Assembly (NCBI GenBank): GCA_050015355.1
Contig: JBEKBO010000017.1
Span: forward strand, 1 to 64,000
Reading direction: 5' to 3'
DNA length: 64,000 nucleotides
Source: CAWBRT01 sp050015355
GTDB lineage: Bacteria > Acidobacteriota > Terriglobia > Terriglobales > Acidobacteriaceae
A model generated the notes under the pieces. That model was not told the DNA's origin and searched no databases. It saw only the letters and a program-made list of their open reading frames with translations. Position numbers and translations under genes: made by a program. Shown here piece after piece: positions 24,594 through 33,204 of the stretch (position 1 is its first letter; every line of letters begins with the position of its first letter).

Positions 24594-24832
24594 TTCTTTA
24601 CCTCCCGCGGTGGGTTTCGGTGGCCAAGATTGCAAATCCAGTCACAAACCCGTTGCGTCAGCAGCGCACACAAATGACTTGCTCTGGTGTAACGGCAGGA
24701 GCATAGAACGATCGGGGAAGAGAGGCAAGAGAATGTCTGGACGAATGAGCCGAAATTTCCGTTTTGGCATGCCTTTTATGGTTTGCAACTCTTTCCGCGG
24801 GGAGTGGTCATGGCTGGCCGGTTCATCGTCGA

Positions 24833-25070
24833 TACTGGTGTCGCGTCCCAGGAAATTCGCGCAATATCCCTTTGGAGTGTCATTCTGAGCAAGTACCGCG
24901 AGCGAAGTTGAGGCGTTGAGGCGGCGTCTGAGCCGCCTGCCGAAATCCTGAGCGGAGCGAAGGAACTCGGAAGCCGGGAGCGGCGCGGGGTGAAAGTCTC
25001 CTGGGATCCTTCGCTTCGCTCAGGATGACATCCTGGGACTTATGCAGCGAACTTACGGGACAGGTCCTAG
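24833..25070. mobile_element. MITE-like element with CTAG end, supplies the btuD stop codon
   Basis: The right end, acttacgggacaggtcctag, is complementary to a degenerate left end (gcgtcccaggaaattcgcgc). Inner inverted pair: gtcattctgagc (24879) and gctcaggatgac (25018). The core gaagttgaggcgttgaggcg / gcggcgtctgagccgcctgc (from 24904) is shared with 57607-57885 and 59657-59723. The terminal CTAG (25067-25070) is the TAG stop of the ABC ATPase gene. Confidence 0.68.
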
Positions 25071-25846
25071 TCGCCACGTTCGTAGGACAACGATTCTGCT
25101 GACACGTGCCGGCCGAGGCTGGAACGGTCCACCAGGAAGGCACGCTCAAGCAGGTCGGGCCGCAGCACTTCAGCCGCGGGGCCGGCGATCGATACAGCCT
25201 CGGGTGTGAGCAGAATCACCGACGAAAAATTTTCGCGAACGAGAGCGAGATCGTGCATCGCGGCGATGATGGTGATGCCACTGTCATTCAGTGTCCGCAG
25301 CAATCCCATCAGTTCAATTTGACGTCCGAGATCGAGGTGTTGCGTAGGCTCGTCGAGCATCATTACCTTGGGCTGCTGGGCCAGCCCGATGGCGATCTTC
25401 ACCCGTTGTCGCTCGCCGCCCGATAGATCCGAATATGCGCGCTCGCGCAGGCCCAGGATATCGACCGCTTGCATTGCGCTCTCGACGACTTCGAAATCGC
25501 GGGCGGAGGGGCCGGCGAAGCGCCGCAGGTGCGGCACACGTCCTTGAGCTACGATTTCTTCCACTTGAAATGCGAATGGGACATCGAGGTGCTGGGGGAC
25601 GAGCGCCGCATAGCACGACAGCTCGCGCCGGCTCCACGACTCCAGCCCGCGCCCCTGCAAAAGGACCGTACCCGATGTTGGGCGGAGAAGGCCGGCAACG
25701 ATTTTCAGCAGTGTGGTCTTACCGACGCCGTTTGGGCCCACCAGCGCAATCATCTCCCGCTCTTCGATACGAAAGTTCAGATCGTCGAAGATAGCGCGCT
25801 CTCCGTGCGTGAAACGCACGTTGCGGAACTCGATCACGGCAGGCAC
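25067..25846 (-). CDS. btuD: ABC transporter ATP-binding protein, cobalamin/iron-complex type
   Basis: 259 residues, GTG start. Walker A LVGPNGVGKTTLLKIVAG (about residues 35-52), Q-loop AALVPQHLDVPF, signature YSDLSGGERQRVKIAIGLAQ, Walker B VMMLDEPTQHLDLG and switch His in AAMHDLALV. It is of the FecE/BtuD class. Its GTG overlaps the permease TAG by one base. Because the operon starts behind a cobalamin riboswitch, B12 or a corrinoid precursor is the probable cargo. The stop codon lies in the end of a MITE, so the C-terminal residues may not be ancestral. Confidence 0.85.
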   Translation of the reverse strand: MPAVIEFRNVRFTHGERAIFDDLNFRIEEREMIALVGPNGVGKTTLLKIVAGLLRPTSGTVLLQGRGLESWSRRELSCYAALVPQHLDVPFAFQVEEIVAQGRVPHLRRFAGPSARDFEVVESAMQAVDILGLRERAYSDLSGGERQRVKIAIGLAQQPKVMMLDEPTQHLDLGRQIELMGLLRTLNDSGITIIAAMHDLALVRENFSSVILLTPEAVSIAGPAAEVLRPDLLERAFLVDRSSLGRHVSAESLSYERGD

Positions 25847-26868
25847 TAGGGGGAAGATCTCCTTTTCTTCTGATTCAAAAGATAAAGAAACGCCGGACCG
25901 CCGATGAAAGCCGTCAGCAGTCCCACGGGGATCTCAGTTGGCGCAAACGCCGTGCGGGCAATCGTGTCGGCTACGATCAGAAACATCGCGCCGCTCAAAG
26001 CAGCCGCCGGTAAAAGCCGAAAATGGTCCGGCCCGAGAATGATTCTCAGGACATGCGGCACCAGCAGGCCGACAAACCCGATCAGGCCGCCCAGCGACAC
26101 CGCCAGCGCAGTCAGAACCGAACCGATGACCACAACCAGAATTCGAATCTGGCCGACGCGCACTCCGAGCTGTTCGGCATATTCTTCACCCAGCGCGAGC
26201 GTGTTCAGTTGGCGCGCCAGCGGAATCGCCAGCACGAGCGCTGAGAGTTCAACCACGGTGATGATCAAAACCTGCGTCCAGGATGGAACGCCGACCTCTC
26301 CATGCAGCCAGGCTGTGAGTACGCGAATTCCCGGATTCGATGCTTCTTTCCCGAGTTCAAGGGCCGACGTGGCGGCGTTCAGCATGGTGCCGATAGCGAA
26401 CCCCGCAAGCAGCATGTTTTCGACTGCGAATTTCCCGCCGGCCCGCGCCAGACTCCATACCACGGCCATGGTCAGCAGCGAACCCGCGAATGCCAGCAAC
26501 GCGGTGGCGCTGATTCCGGCAATCGACATCGTCGGCACCAGAAACACGGCGACTGCTCCGCCCAGTGCCGCGCCGCCCGAGGCGCCCAGAACGAAAGGAT
26601 CAGCCAAAGGGTTACGGAACAGGCCCTGGAACAGGACTCCGGTCGCCGACAACCCCGCGCCTACCAGTCCCGCGGCTATGACTCTTGGAAGACGGAGGGT
26701 AAACAAAATGATGCCTGCATCCCCGGCCTCGGCCGGATGCAGCAAAGCACGAATCACCGAGGCGAAGGGCACCCGGACCGCTCCCAGGCCCGCCGAAACC
26801 ACTCCCGCCACCAACAGCGAGACGGCCAGCGTTACCAGTGTCGAAGATGTTTTCAAGCGGCGTCGCAT
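25846..26868 (-). CDS. btuC: ABC transporter permease, FecCD/BtuC family
   Basis: 340 residues with about ten membrane segments. Family motifs: VRLPRVIAAGLVGAGLSATG (seen as TLRLPRVIAAGL), FRNPLADPFVLGASGGAALG, GGLIGFVGLLVPHVLRIILG and the closing PTEIPVGLLTAFIGGPAFLYLL. The PLADPFVLG and GFVGLLVPH stretches define FecCD/BtuC permeases for B12 and siderophores. It begins 41 bp after the binding-protein stop and overlaps the ATPase gene by one base. Cargo inferred from the riboswitch. Confidence 0.88.
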   Translation of the reverse strand: MRRRLKTSSTLVTLAVSLLVAGVVSAGLGAVRVPFASVIRALLHPAEAGDAGIILFTLRLPRVIAAGLVGAGLSATGVLFQGLFRNPLADPFVLGASGGAALGGAVAVFLVPTMSIAGISATALLAFAGSLLTMAVVWSLARAGGKFAVENMLLAGFAIGTMLNAATSALELGKEASNPGIRVLTAWLHGEVGVPSWTQVLIITVVELSALVLAIPLARQLNTLALGEEYAEQLGVRVGQIRILVVVIGSVLTALAVSLGGLIGFVGLLVPHVLRIILGPDHFRLLPAAALSGAMFLIVADTIARTAFAPTEIPVGLLTAFIGGPAFLYLLNQKKRRSSP

Positions 26869-26909
26869 GCTGAATTCAGCTTACAAGATATCCTGCACAC
26901 TCCCCGGTC

Positions 26910-27866
26910 TTATCGTGTTCCACGCAGGTTCAGTGAACTTGCCGGCAGCGCATGGATTTGACGAGCGAAGTCCTCCAGCGCGTCGAACGCCACGGGACTG
27001 GGAAATTGCAAGCGATCATCGATACGAATGACGCGCCCCAGACGAACCGCGTCGAACGAGTCCCATCCGGCTCGTTGCCGCATTTCATTGAGCCCAAATG
27101 GCGAGTCTTTCAACACCAGCACGTAATCCGGCTTCCTGGAAATCATGGCTTCCAGGCTGACCCGCAGCCAATCCTGGGCCAGGTCGCGCGTAATCGGGCG
27201 TGCTCCGGCCACGGAAATCAATTCGGTGATAAACGCTCCACGCCCCGCCGTAATACAGGGATCAAGTGAAAGAACCAGGAAAACGGAAGGTCCGCGTCCG
27301 GCTTGCGCCGCCAGGGAACGCACTCTGCGCTCTCGCGCCCGCAGTTGCCCGATGAGTGAAGCCGCTTCATGCTCACGTCCGATCGCCAGGCCAATACTGG
27401 AAATCGAGTGATACAGCCCCGCGAGGCCCCTATCGCTCACGAGAAAAACCGGAATGCCAATACGCTCGATTCCCTGCACGGTCTCGGAGCTGTTCAAAGT
27501 TGCGACAGCGATTGCCAAGTCGGGATGCAAAGAGGCAATTTTTTCCAGTGACGGATGTAAAAGATCACCAACGCTTGGCTTCTCACGCGCTGCTTGCGGG
27601 GGATAGTGCGTGTAATCCGTGATGCCGGCAATGTCGTCACTGCCTCCGATGGCATACACGGTATCCGTAATGCTCGGCGTGAGGCAGATGACGCGATGAA
27701 CATGGTCCGGGACGGAAACGCTACGGCCCAGGTCATCCATCACCAGTCGGGCCGCCGGGGCGGACAGCGACAACACAAGCAGGATTGCCGCGCACGCGCA
27801 GGCCTTTTTCAGCGCGACGATTCCTCTGCAATGCGCCGTAACGCGTGGGTGGAATCTTCCGAACAC
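26910..27866 (-). CDS. btuF: Cobalamin-type periplasmic binding protein
   Basis: 318 residues if started at the GTG at 27866; the signal-like segment ACACAAILLVLSLSAPAARL begins about residue 22, so a later start (near 27816) is also possible. The mature region starts DDLGRSVSVPDHVHRVICLTPSITDTVYAIG, quoted here in part, the entry motif of class III helical-backbone binding proteins (BtuF/FhuD). HPDLAIAV, GAGARPI-like VAGARPITRD and DYVLVLKDSP follow. It heads the btuF-btuC-btuD operon below a cobalamin riboswitch. It binds B12 or related corrinoids in the periplasm by inference from regulation. Confidence 0.85.
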   Translation of the reverse strand: MFGRFHPRVTAHCRGIVALKKACACAAILLVLSLSAPAARLVMDDLGRSVSVPDHVHRVICLTPSITDTVYAIGGSDDIAGITDYTHYPPQAAREKPSVGDLLHPSLEKIASLHPDLAIAVATLNSSETVQGIERIGIPVFLVSDRGLAGLYHSISSIGLAIGREHEAASLIGQLRARERRVRSLAAQAGRGPSVFLVLSLDPCITAGRGAFITELISVAGARPITRDLAQDWLRVSLEAMISRKPDYVLVLKDSPFGLNEMRQRAGWDSFDAVRLGRVIRIDDRLQFPSPVAFDALEDFARQIHALPASSLNLRGTR

Positions 27867-27984
27867 ATCTTCTCCGCAAACTCGGTCAGGCGGGATTTCC
27901 GTAAGGGCGGCTTCCTTAGACCTCGTCTCGGTCGCCGGAGATGCTCGTCGGCTCTCCCATCGAAGCCGAACTGGCCATGGACAC

Positions 27985-28140
27985 GTATCTGGCCGGTCTC
28001 CTGACTTGCGCGTCGGCGGTGCGAACCACCTTCCCAGAGAACAGCTACTCCAGTGGCTTTAATTGTTCGCACCTCAGCGCTCACAGTTGCGGGGCAGTGG
28101 CGGCATCTCACCGCGCTTCCCTTTGCCAGATGCGCTGTTA
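27985..28140 (-). promoter_or_regulatory. Cobalamin (AdoCbl) riboswitch upstream of btuFCD
   Basis: Read on the minus strand: aaagggaagcgcggtgag, then the B12 box gccactgccccgcaactgtg (28101-28082), and near the 3' end gcaagtcaggagaccggcca (28008-27989) followed by gatac. These are the hallmark conserved blocks of the cobalamin riboswitch. About 120 nt separate it from btuF. A downstream stem (tcggct / agccga, about 27970-27945) could belong to the expression platform; no clear U-run terminator was seen, so control may be at translation. Confidence 0.92.
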
Positions 28141-28246
28141 TAGCTCCAATCATGCGGAGGTGTCAATCAGAACCGCAAGGGCCGTGATGCGCGAATCGCC
28201 TGCCCGGTTTCGACATGCCGGGGGATTCGATCCGTTCATGAAAGCG

Positions 28247-28273
28247 AGAGGCCAAGCGCGATGCCTGGCCTCT
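28247..28273 (-). terminator. Hairpin terminator after the RNase E/G gene
   Basis: agaggcca (from 28273 on the minus strand) and tggcctct (to 28247) form a perfect eight-pair stem with an 11-base loop, starting 25 bases after the stop at 28298. It is followed by cgctttc, a weak U-run. Confidence 0.6.
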
Positions 28274-28297
28274 TGAGTCTTGGAACTGGACGCGGGA

Positions 28298-31200
28298 TCA
28301 GAACTGAATGTCGAACTGCTCCTGGTGAAGCGGGGCGTCGCTCTTAACCAGAATCGGACGACGGACGAGTTCCTCCATCTCGGTCAGCCACCTGCCATTG
28401 TTTGACTTCAGCTCTTTCGCCACCTCGGGATTGACCCTCAGGGTGATGTCGGCGGCCTGGATGTGCGGACGAATCTTACGCATCTCCGAGTAGATTTCAT
28501 TGCACACCGTGCTGACCGACTTGACGAACCCCGTGGCCGCGCAGTACGGACAGGGCGAACCCAGCGTGCGCTCCAGCGACTGCTTGACCCGCTTGCGCGT
28601 GATCGCCACCAGTCCGAAATCATTGAACTGCAGAACCTTGGAGGGTGCGCGGTCAGACTCGAGCGCCACTTCCAGCGTCTGCATGACTTTCTGCCGGTTC
28701 TTGCGCTCGTCCATGTCGATGAAGTCGATGACGATGATGCCGCCGAGATCACGCAGCCGGATCTGCCGCACGATTTCCTTGATGGCATCGCAGTTCGTCT
28801 TGACAATCGTGTCTTCCAGGCGAGCCGTTTTGCCGACATACTTGCCGGTGTTGATGTCAATGGCGACCAGCGCTTCGGTCTGGTTGATGACGATGTAGCC
28901 GCCACTCTTGAGCCAGACCTTCGACTTCAACGACTTGTTGATTTCTTCCTGGATGCCGAACTGCTCGAACAGCGGAGTGGGCTTGGTGTAAAGCTTAATG
29001 CGCCGCACCAGGTTCGGTTGGAAGCGCGAGGCGAAGCGCACGACTCGTTCGTATTCCTGCTCGGTGTCGACCCAAATCAGCGAAAAGTTCTCCGTAACCT
29101 GATCGCGCAGAATGCGCTCGACCAGGTTCAGATCGTGATAAATCAGCGCCGGAGACTTGCTGTTGTCGGCGCGGCTGCGGATCTCGTTCCACAGGTGCTT
29201 CAGGAAGCGGATGTCGGCGCGCAGCTCGTCTTCCTTGATGCCGGCGGCCGCGGTACGGACGATGAATCCGCCGTGGCCGTTTTCGCGCTCGCTGGTCACA
29301 ATGCGCTTCAGGCGCTGGCGCTCGTCGTCAGAGCTGATCTTACGCGACACGCCAACATGGTTCACCGTCGGCATGTAGACCAGGAATCGGCCCGGCAGTG
29401 CAATGTGGCTGGTGATGCGGGCGCCCTTCTTGCCGATGGGTTCCTTGGCGATCTGAATCAGAACCTCTTGTCCTTCCTTGAGCAGGTCGCTGATCAGCGG
29501 CACCTGGCGCGGAGCATCACGGCGTCCGCGCATGGGCGGTCGTCCACGGCGTCCACGGCGGTCGCGCCCGCCACGGTCGGGATACGCGCGCTCGCTGCGC
29601 TGCTGGTAGCCGGCGGTCGCCCCCGGCGCGCGCAGCTCGGCTCGCCCACCGTCGCTCAATTCCCGAGGTCGATCGGAATCCTCGTCTTCTTCCTCGTCGG
29701 CCAACTCGGGCTCGGCCAGAATTTCCGATTCCTCGAACTCATCGGCGTCTTCCGGATCGAAGTCGTACTCGGATTCGTCCAGCGCATGCTCCTCGCCGGT
29801 TTCGCGAACGGTCTGTCCGAGCAAGTCGCCGTTGGCAGTTTCAGCCAGGCGATCGAACACCTGTTCTTCCATCTCCTGATGGCCTTCGGTGTTGAAGCTT
29901 TCGGCGTAGGAAGGCATGTCTGTCTCTTCCTCGTCGAGTTCTTCGTGTACCACCGGACCGCCCTCAGGCGAATAACTGCCGGCCTGGGGAGTTGCGGCGT
30001 GTTCGTCGCGCGCGGAACCCTGAGGCTCGGCCGGTTGAGCCTCCTGAATTGTCAACGGCGTCGGTAAGTACTCCCCATCTCCAGCCGGAGTTACCAGTGG
30101 TTCGTCGGCGGCGCGAGATGTCCATTGCTTTTTCTGATCAGCCTCCGCCTTGACCTCTTCACGTTCCGGCCTTGGCACTATAACCGGAGCCGCATCGTCA
30201 TGGGGCTCGCCGACAGCGCGTGTGGCTTCGTATTCAGTATGGTTAGGCGCGATTACCGGCGCGCTCGACTTCTCATCCATAACGCGATCCACCGGCGCGG
30301 TGGGCTGGCGATAAGGCAGCAGTTCTGCCTCAAAGATCCCAGCGTCAGCGACAGTGTCCGGCGCAGCTTCGGAAACAGCGGCCGTATTTGCGGGGGCAAC
30401 GTCAGGCGTAGCGGTCGTCGTCACGGGCACCGTCCGTCCGCCCGCTTCCGGCTCGGGAGCGCTGGCCGGTTCGGTGGCGGCGCTGTCCGTGTCAAAGTGC
30501 CTGGCCTCAGCCGGCGTCACCTCGGCGTGCGTCGCGGGGCCGGATTCCGGCTTACGGTACTTGGAGATCGACTCTCCGGGCAGAACAATGGGCGTGTAAT
30601 TTTCCGGCAGGGAATACTCTTCCCGCGGTTCACGTTCGCGGTCGCGTTCACGACCACGGTCACGGTCACGGCCGCGATCACGGCCGCGCTCGCGATCTCC
30701 GCGTCCGCGTCCGCGGAAGTCGTCGCGGTGCGATGGGAACTCCTGACGCGGCTCCGGCGGCCGTTCACTCCCTTCCCGTGGCCCGGCGTCTGCGCCGCGG
30801 CTGTAGCGGGCGATGGACTCGCCAGGCAGCACTATCGGCGCGTAGTCGGCAGGCATGCCCTGGTAGTTCACCGGCTCTTTGTCGACGGCGGTAGCCTCCG
30901 GCATCAACTGTTCTTGCTGAACGGCGGCAGGAATCTCCGGCTCGACTTCTTCGGGTGCGGCAGATGGGTGCGGCTCGCCGGGAGCCGCCTCCGCCGACGA
31001 ACCTGCGGGCTGCGATTCGGGCCCGCGCTCGCGACCTCCGCGGCGTCCGCGGCGTCTCCGGCGGCCCCGCCAGCGGTGCGCTCCTTCCACATCCTGGGGT
31101 TCCGCGCCCGCGCTTTCGGTTTCAGCCGCCTCGGCGGGCTCATCGGCCTCGTCAGCGAACTCTTCTTCCTCGGTCTCCTCCGGTTCCGGCCCGGCAGGCG

Positions 31201-31513
31201 CGGCCTCGGCGGAGGACTGCTTCACTTCGGCGAATACCGGTCGGATCGGCACTTCGCCAAACTCCTCCTCGTCCTCCTCACCTGCGAAATCGAGGAAGTC
31301 GGAGACATAGAGAAAAGCGTCGCGTTCCAGGCCAACATCGACGAAAGCCGATTGCATGCCGGGAAGCACGCGCGTGACGCGTCCTTTGTAGATCGAGCCC
31401 GCGAGGGTGTACTCATTTTCACGTTCGAAGTACACCTCGGCGAGCTGGTCGTCTTCGACCAACGCAACTTTGGTTTCGTGGGGGGTTGAAGAAACGTACA
31501 ATTCCTTGTTCAT
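28298..31513 (-). CDS. RNase E/G family endoribonuclease with giant S1 insertion
   Basis: 1071 residues, about 580 more than RNase G. Residues 1-75 begin the S1 fold (GSIYKGRVTRVLPGMQSAFVDVG); the fold resumes near residue 690 (LKEGQEVLIQIAKEPIGKKG, ITSHIALPGRFLVYMPTV). Between them lies a low-complexity Glu/Pro/Arg-rich insert with RGRDRDRGRERDRERE-type repeats. The catalytic DNase I-like site IIVIDFIDMDERKNR is near residue 925, and the zinc-link CPYC near 989. It processes and degrades RNA. The insert carries two copies of a Y-x-P-IVLPGESI-x-x-Y motif (below). GAGC-type RBS precedes the ATG, and a terminator hairpin follows. Confidence 0.9.
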   Translation of the reverse strand: MNKELYVSSTPHETKVALVEDDQLAEVYFERENEYTLAGSIYKGRVTRVLPGMQSAFVDVGLERDAFLYVSDFLDFAGEEDEEEFGEVPIRPVFAEVKQSSAEAAPAGPEPEETEEEEFADEADEPAEAAETESAGAEPQDVEGAHRWRGRRRRRGRRGGRERGPESQPAGSSAEAAPGEPHPSAAPEEVEPEIPAAVQQEQLMPEATAVDKEPVNYQGMPADYAPIVLPGESIARYSRGADAGPREGSERPPEPRQEFPSHRDDFRGRGRGDRERGRDRGRDRDRGRERDREREPREEYSLPENYTPIVLPGESISKYRKPESGPATHAEVTPAEARHFDTDSAATEPASAPEPEAGGRTVPVTTTATPDVAPANTAAVSEAAPDTVADAGIFEAELLPYRQPTAPVDRVMDEKSSAPVIAPNHTEYEATRAVGEPHDDAAPVIVPRPEREEVKAEADQKKQWTSRAADEPLVTPAGDGEYLPTPLTIQEAQPAEPQGSARDEHAATPQAGSYSPEGGPVVHEELDEEETDMPSYAESFNTEGHQEMEEQVFDRLAETANGDLLGQTVRETGEEHALDESEYDFDPEDADEFEESEILAEPELADEEEDEDSDRPRELSDGGRAELRAPGATAGYQQRSERAYPDRGGRDRRGRRGRPPMRGRRDAPRQVPLISDLLKEGQEVLIQIAKEPIGKKGARITSHIALPGRFLVYMPTVNHVGVSRKISSDDERQRLKRIVTSERENGHGGFIVRTAAAGIKEDELRADIRFLKHLWNEIRSRADNSKSPALIYHDLNLVERILRDQVTENFSLIWVDTEQEYERVVRFASRFQPNLVRRIKLYTKPTPLFEQFGIQEEINKSLKSKVWLKSGGYIVINQTEALVAIDINTGKYVGKTARLEDTIVKTNCDAIKEIVRQIRLRDLGGIIVIDFIDMDERKNRQKVMQTLEVALESDRAPSKVLQFNDFGLVAITRKRVKQSLERTLGSPCPYCAATGFVKSVSTVCNEIYSEMRKIRPHIQAADITLRVNPEVAKELKSNNGRWLTEMEELVRRPILVKSDAPLHQEQFDIQF

Positions 31514-32109
31514 GGTTGCTCCGGGCTCGCGGAACCGGCATGGACTCGAGATCCCGGCAAATGCAATGCAGTTGCCCGGGTGCTCACGGCCCGCGTCGAG
31601 TTAGCGAGCGTCACCGGAAGTGGAATAGGCAGGTCAGTCTTGAAGTTCGGTGGACCGCTCCGTCACGCCTAAGTGCTACGGCGTGGTGATGGAGAAGGGC
31701 CGGGGACCACACGGGTGAAGCTGTGTGGAGATTCCGCCAACACGCTTGCTCCCCAATTCGTCGGAACATCCGCTTCCGCCGGCGATGCCGGCCACAGACT
31801 CCGATGAAGTGAGCAAGTATTCATGTCAGCCGAAATTGCATCAATCTTCTGCACCGAAACACTACGTCGCGCCTTCAGGGTTTGTGGCCACACGCTCATT
31901 GGCAAAGCCGTATGGCCATGCCAAACAAGGGGCCGTTACCCGCCCCGGGCAACGTTCCTTCAATCCTGTCGGCCCTTTTCCTCTGGCCGGCGAGTGCCCT
32001 TCTTGCGAAGAGCGGTAAAAATCTTGACCTTTAATGTTAGTCGGGGCCGGGCTCAGGTCCTGAGCACCGCCGCCGAAATTCTTAGGCCGCTTTGCCTTCA
32101 GCAAGCATG
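31514..32109. other. Gap between the RNase E/G gene and rodA
   Basis: 596 bp with no convincing gene on either strand; the short ORFs lack RBSs and low-complexity-free sequence. It should contain the RNase gene promoter (minus strand) and the 3' region of rodA. I checked for tRNA arms and strong hairpins followed by T-runs and saw none. The size is larger than other gaps, so a small RNA cannot be excluded. Confidence 0.4.
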
Positions 32110-33204
32110 CTAATTCACGAAACGGCGCATGCGGACGTTCATCACGATTCCGAGCGCCAAGAATGTAAATAGCACCGACGAGCCACCATAGCTCATCAAC
32201 GGCAGCGGAATGCCGGTCACAGGCATAAAGCCGACCACCATTCCTACATTGACCAGCACATGAAACGTAAGAACCGCCACAACGCCCATCACGATGAACG
32301 TTCCAGCACGATCAGGCGCAGTTTGAGCGTTGCTGATCAAACGCATCAACATCAGGAAGTATAACAGTAAGACGAAGGTCGCGCCGACGAAACCGTGCTC
32401 TTCCGCCCAGGCGGCAAAGATAAAGTCGGTGTGGGGCACCGGCAGGAACTGCCCCTGGGTTTGCGTGCCCTTGGTCGCTCCCTTGCCCCAGAGCCCGCCG
32501 GAGCCGACCGCAACCAGCGACTGGTTCACCTGGTATCCGGAGCCTCTGGCATCCGCCTCCGGATCCATGAAGCTCGTCAAACGGACCTTCTGGTAGGGCT
32601 TTAGCCCGTAATGCCAGACGGCAGGCATCAGGATGCCGGCAATCAGCAGCAGAATCAGGGCATGCTTGGCCCGCATCCCGCCCAGAAACAACCCCATGAT
32701 AGCTACCGGGACGTAGGTGAGCGCGGTGCCCAGATCGGGCTGCTTCAGAACCAGCAGCATCGGAACCCCGACGATCATGCCCGCCTTCACCAGCTCGCGA
32801 AACGGCAATTCACGTTCGTTGTAGTCGGCAAAATACTTGGCGATGGCAAGTATCAGGATCAGCTTGACCCACTCCGAGGGCTGAAAATGCGCTCCCCCGG
32901 GCATCAATATCCAGCGCCGCGCGCCCAGGTACTTGCGCCCGAAGACAAGCACCGCTACCAGCGACACGATGGCAATCCCATACATCCACGGTACATTTTC
33001 AAGCAGCACCTGGTAGTTCACCATGCTGAGGATCACCATCAGGACCAGTCCGGCGGATATCCAGTAGATCTGCCTGACGTGCATTCCCTGAAATTTCGTG
33101 TTCAGGGTTGCGCTGTAAATTTCGAGCACGCCGAGCGCGCAGATGAGAACCACGATCAGCAGCAGCACCCAATCGAAATCGCGGAAGCGGATATAGCGTC
33201 TCAT
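32110..33204 (-). CDS. rodA: Rod-shape SEDS peptidoglycan polymerase RodA
   Basis: 364 residues from the ATG at 33204 (MRRYIRFRDFDWVLLL), which overlaps the PBP2 stop by four bases (ATGA). About ten membrane segments. SEDS motifs include LVLKQPDLGTALTYVPVAIM with the catalytic-type Asp, QSLVAVGSGGLWGKGATKG, FIFAAWAEEHGFVG and the closing PVTGIPLPLMSYGGSSVL. RodA polymerises glycan strands together with PBP2 during side-wall growth. A longer frame reaching 33387 lies inside the PBP2 gene and is a shadow. Confidence 0.93.
   Translation of the reverse strand: MRRYIRFRDFDWVLLLIVVLICALGVLEIYSATLNTKFQGMHVRQIYWISAGLVLMVILSMVNYQVLLENVPWMYGIAIVSLVAVLVFGRKYLGARRWILMPGGAHFQPSEWVKLILILAIAKYFADYNERELPFRELVKAGMIVGVPMLLVLKQPDLGTALTYVPVAIMGLFLGGMRAKHALILLLIAGILMPAVWHYGLKPYQKVRLTSFMDPEADARGSGYQVNQSLVAVGSGGLWGKGATKGTQTQGQFLPVPHTDFIFAAWAEEHGFVGATFVLLLYFLMLMRLISNAQTAPDRAGTFIVMGVVAVLTFHVLVNVGMVVGFMPVTGIPLPLMSYGGSSVLFTFLALGIVMNVRMRRFVN

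Noticed and set aside
28463..30067. 534-codon plus-strand ORF opposite the RNase E/G gene
   Set aside because: Mirror ORF of a GC-rich gene; leucine/arginine-rich shadow with no domain signature.
29551..30720. Possible tandem repeat array in the RNase gene (gcggtcgcg / ggtcacggtcacg)
   Set aside because: These are codon repeats for Arg/Asp runs in the protein insert, not a separate DNA element.
30125..31489. 454-codon plus-strand ORF opposite the RNase E/G insert
   Set aside because: Shadow of the low-complexity insert; no independent RBS or family motifs.
31514..32109. Possible small RNA or tRNA in the long gap before rodA
   Set aside because: No tRNA arms and no hairpin plus T-run seen; left as an unexplained gap.
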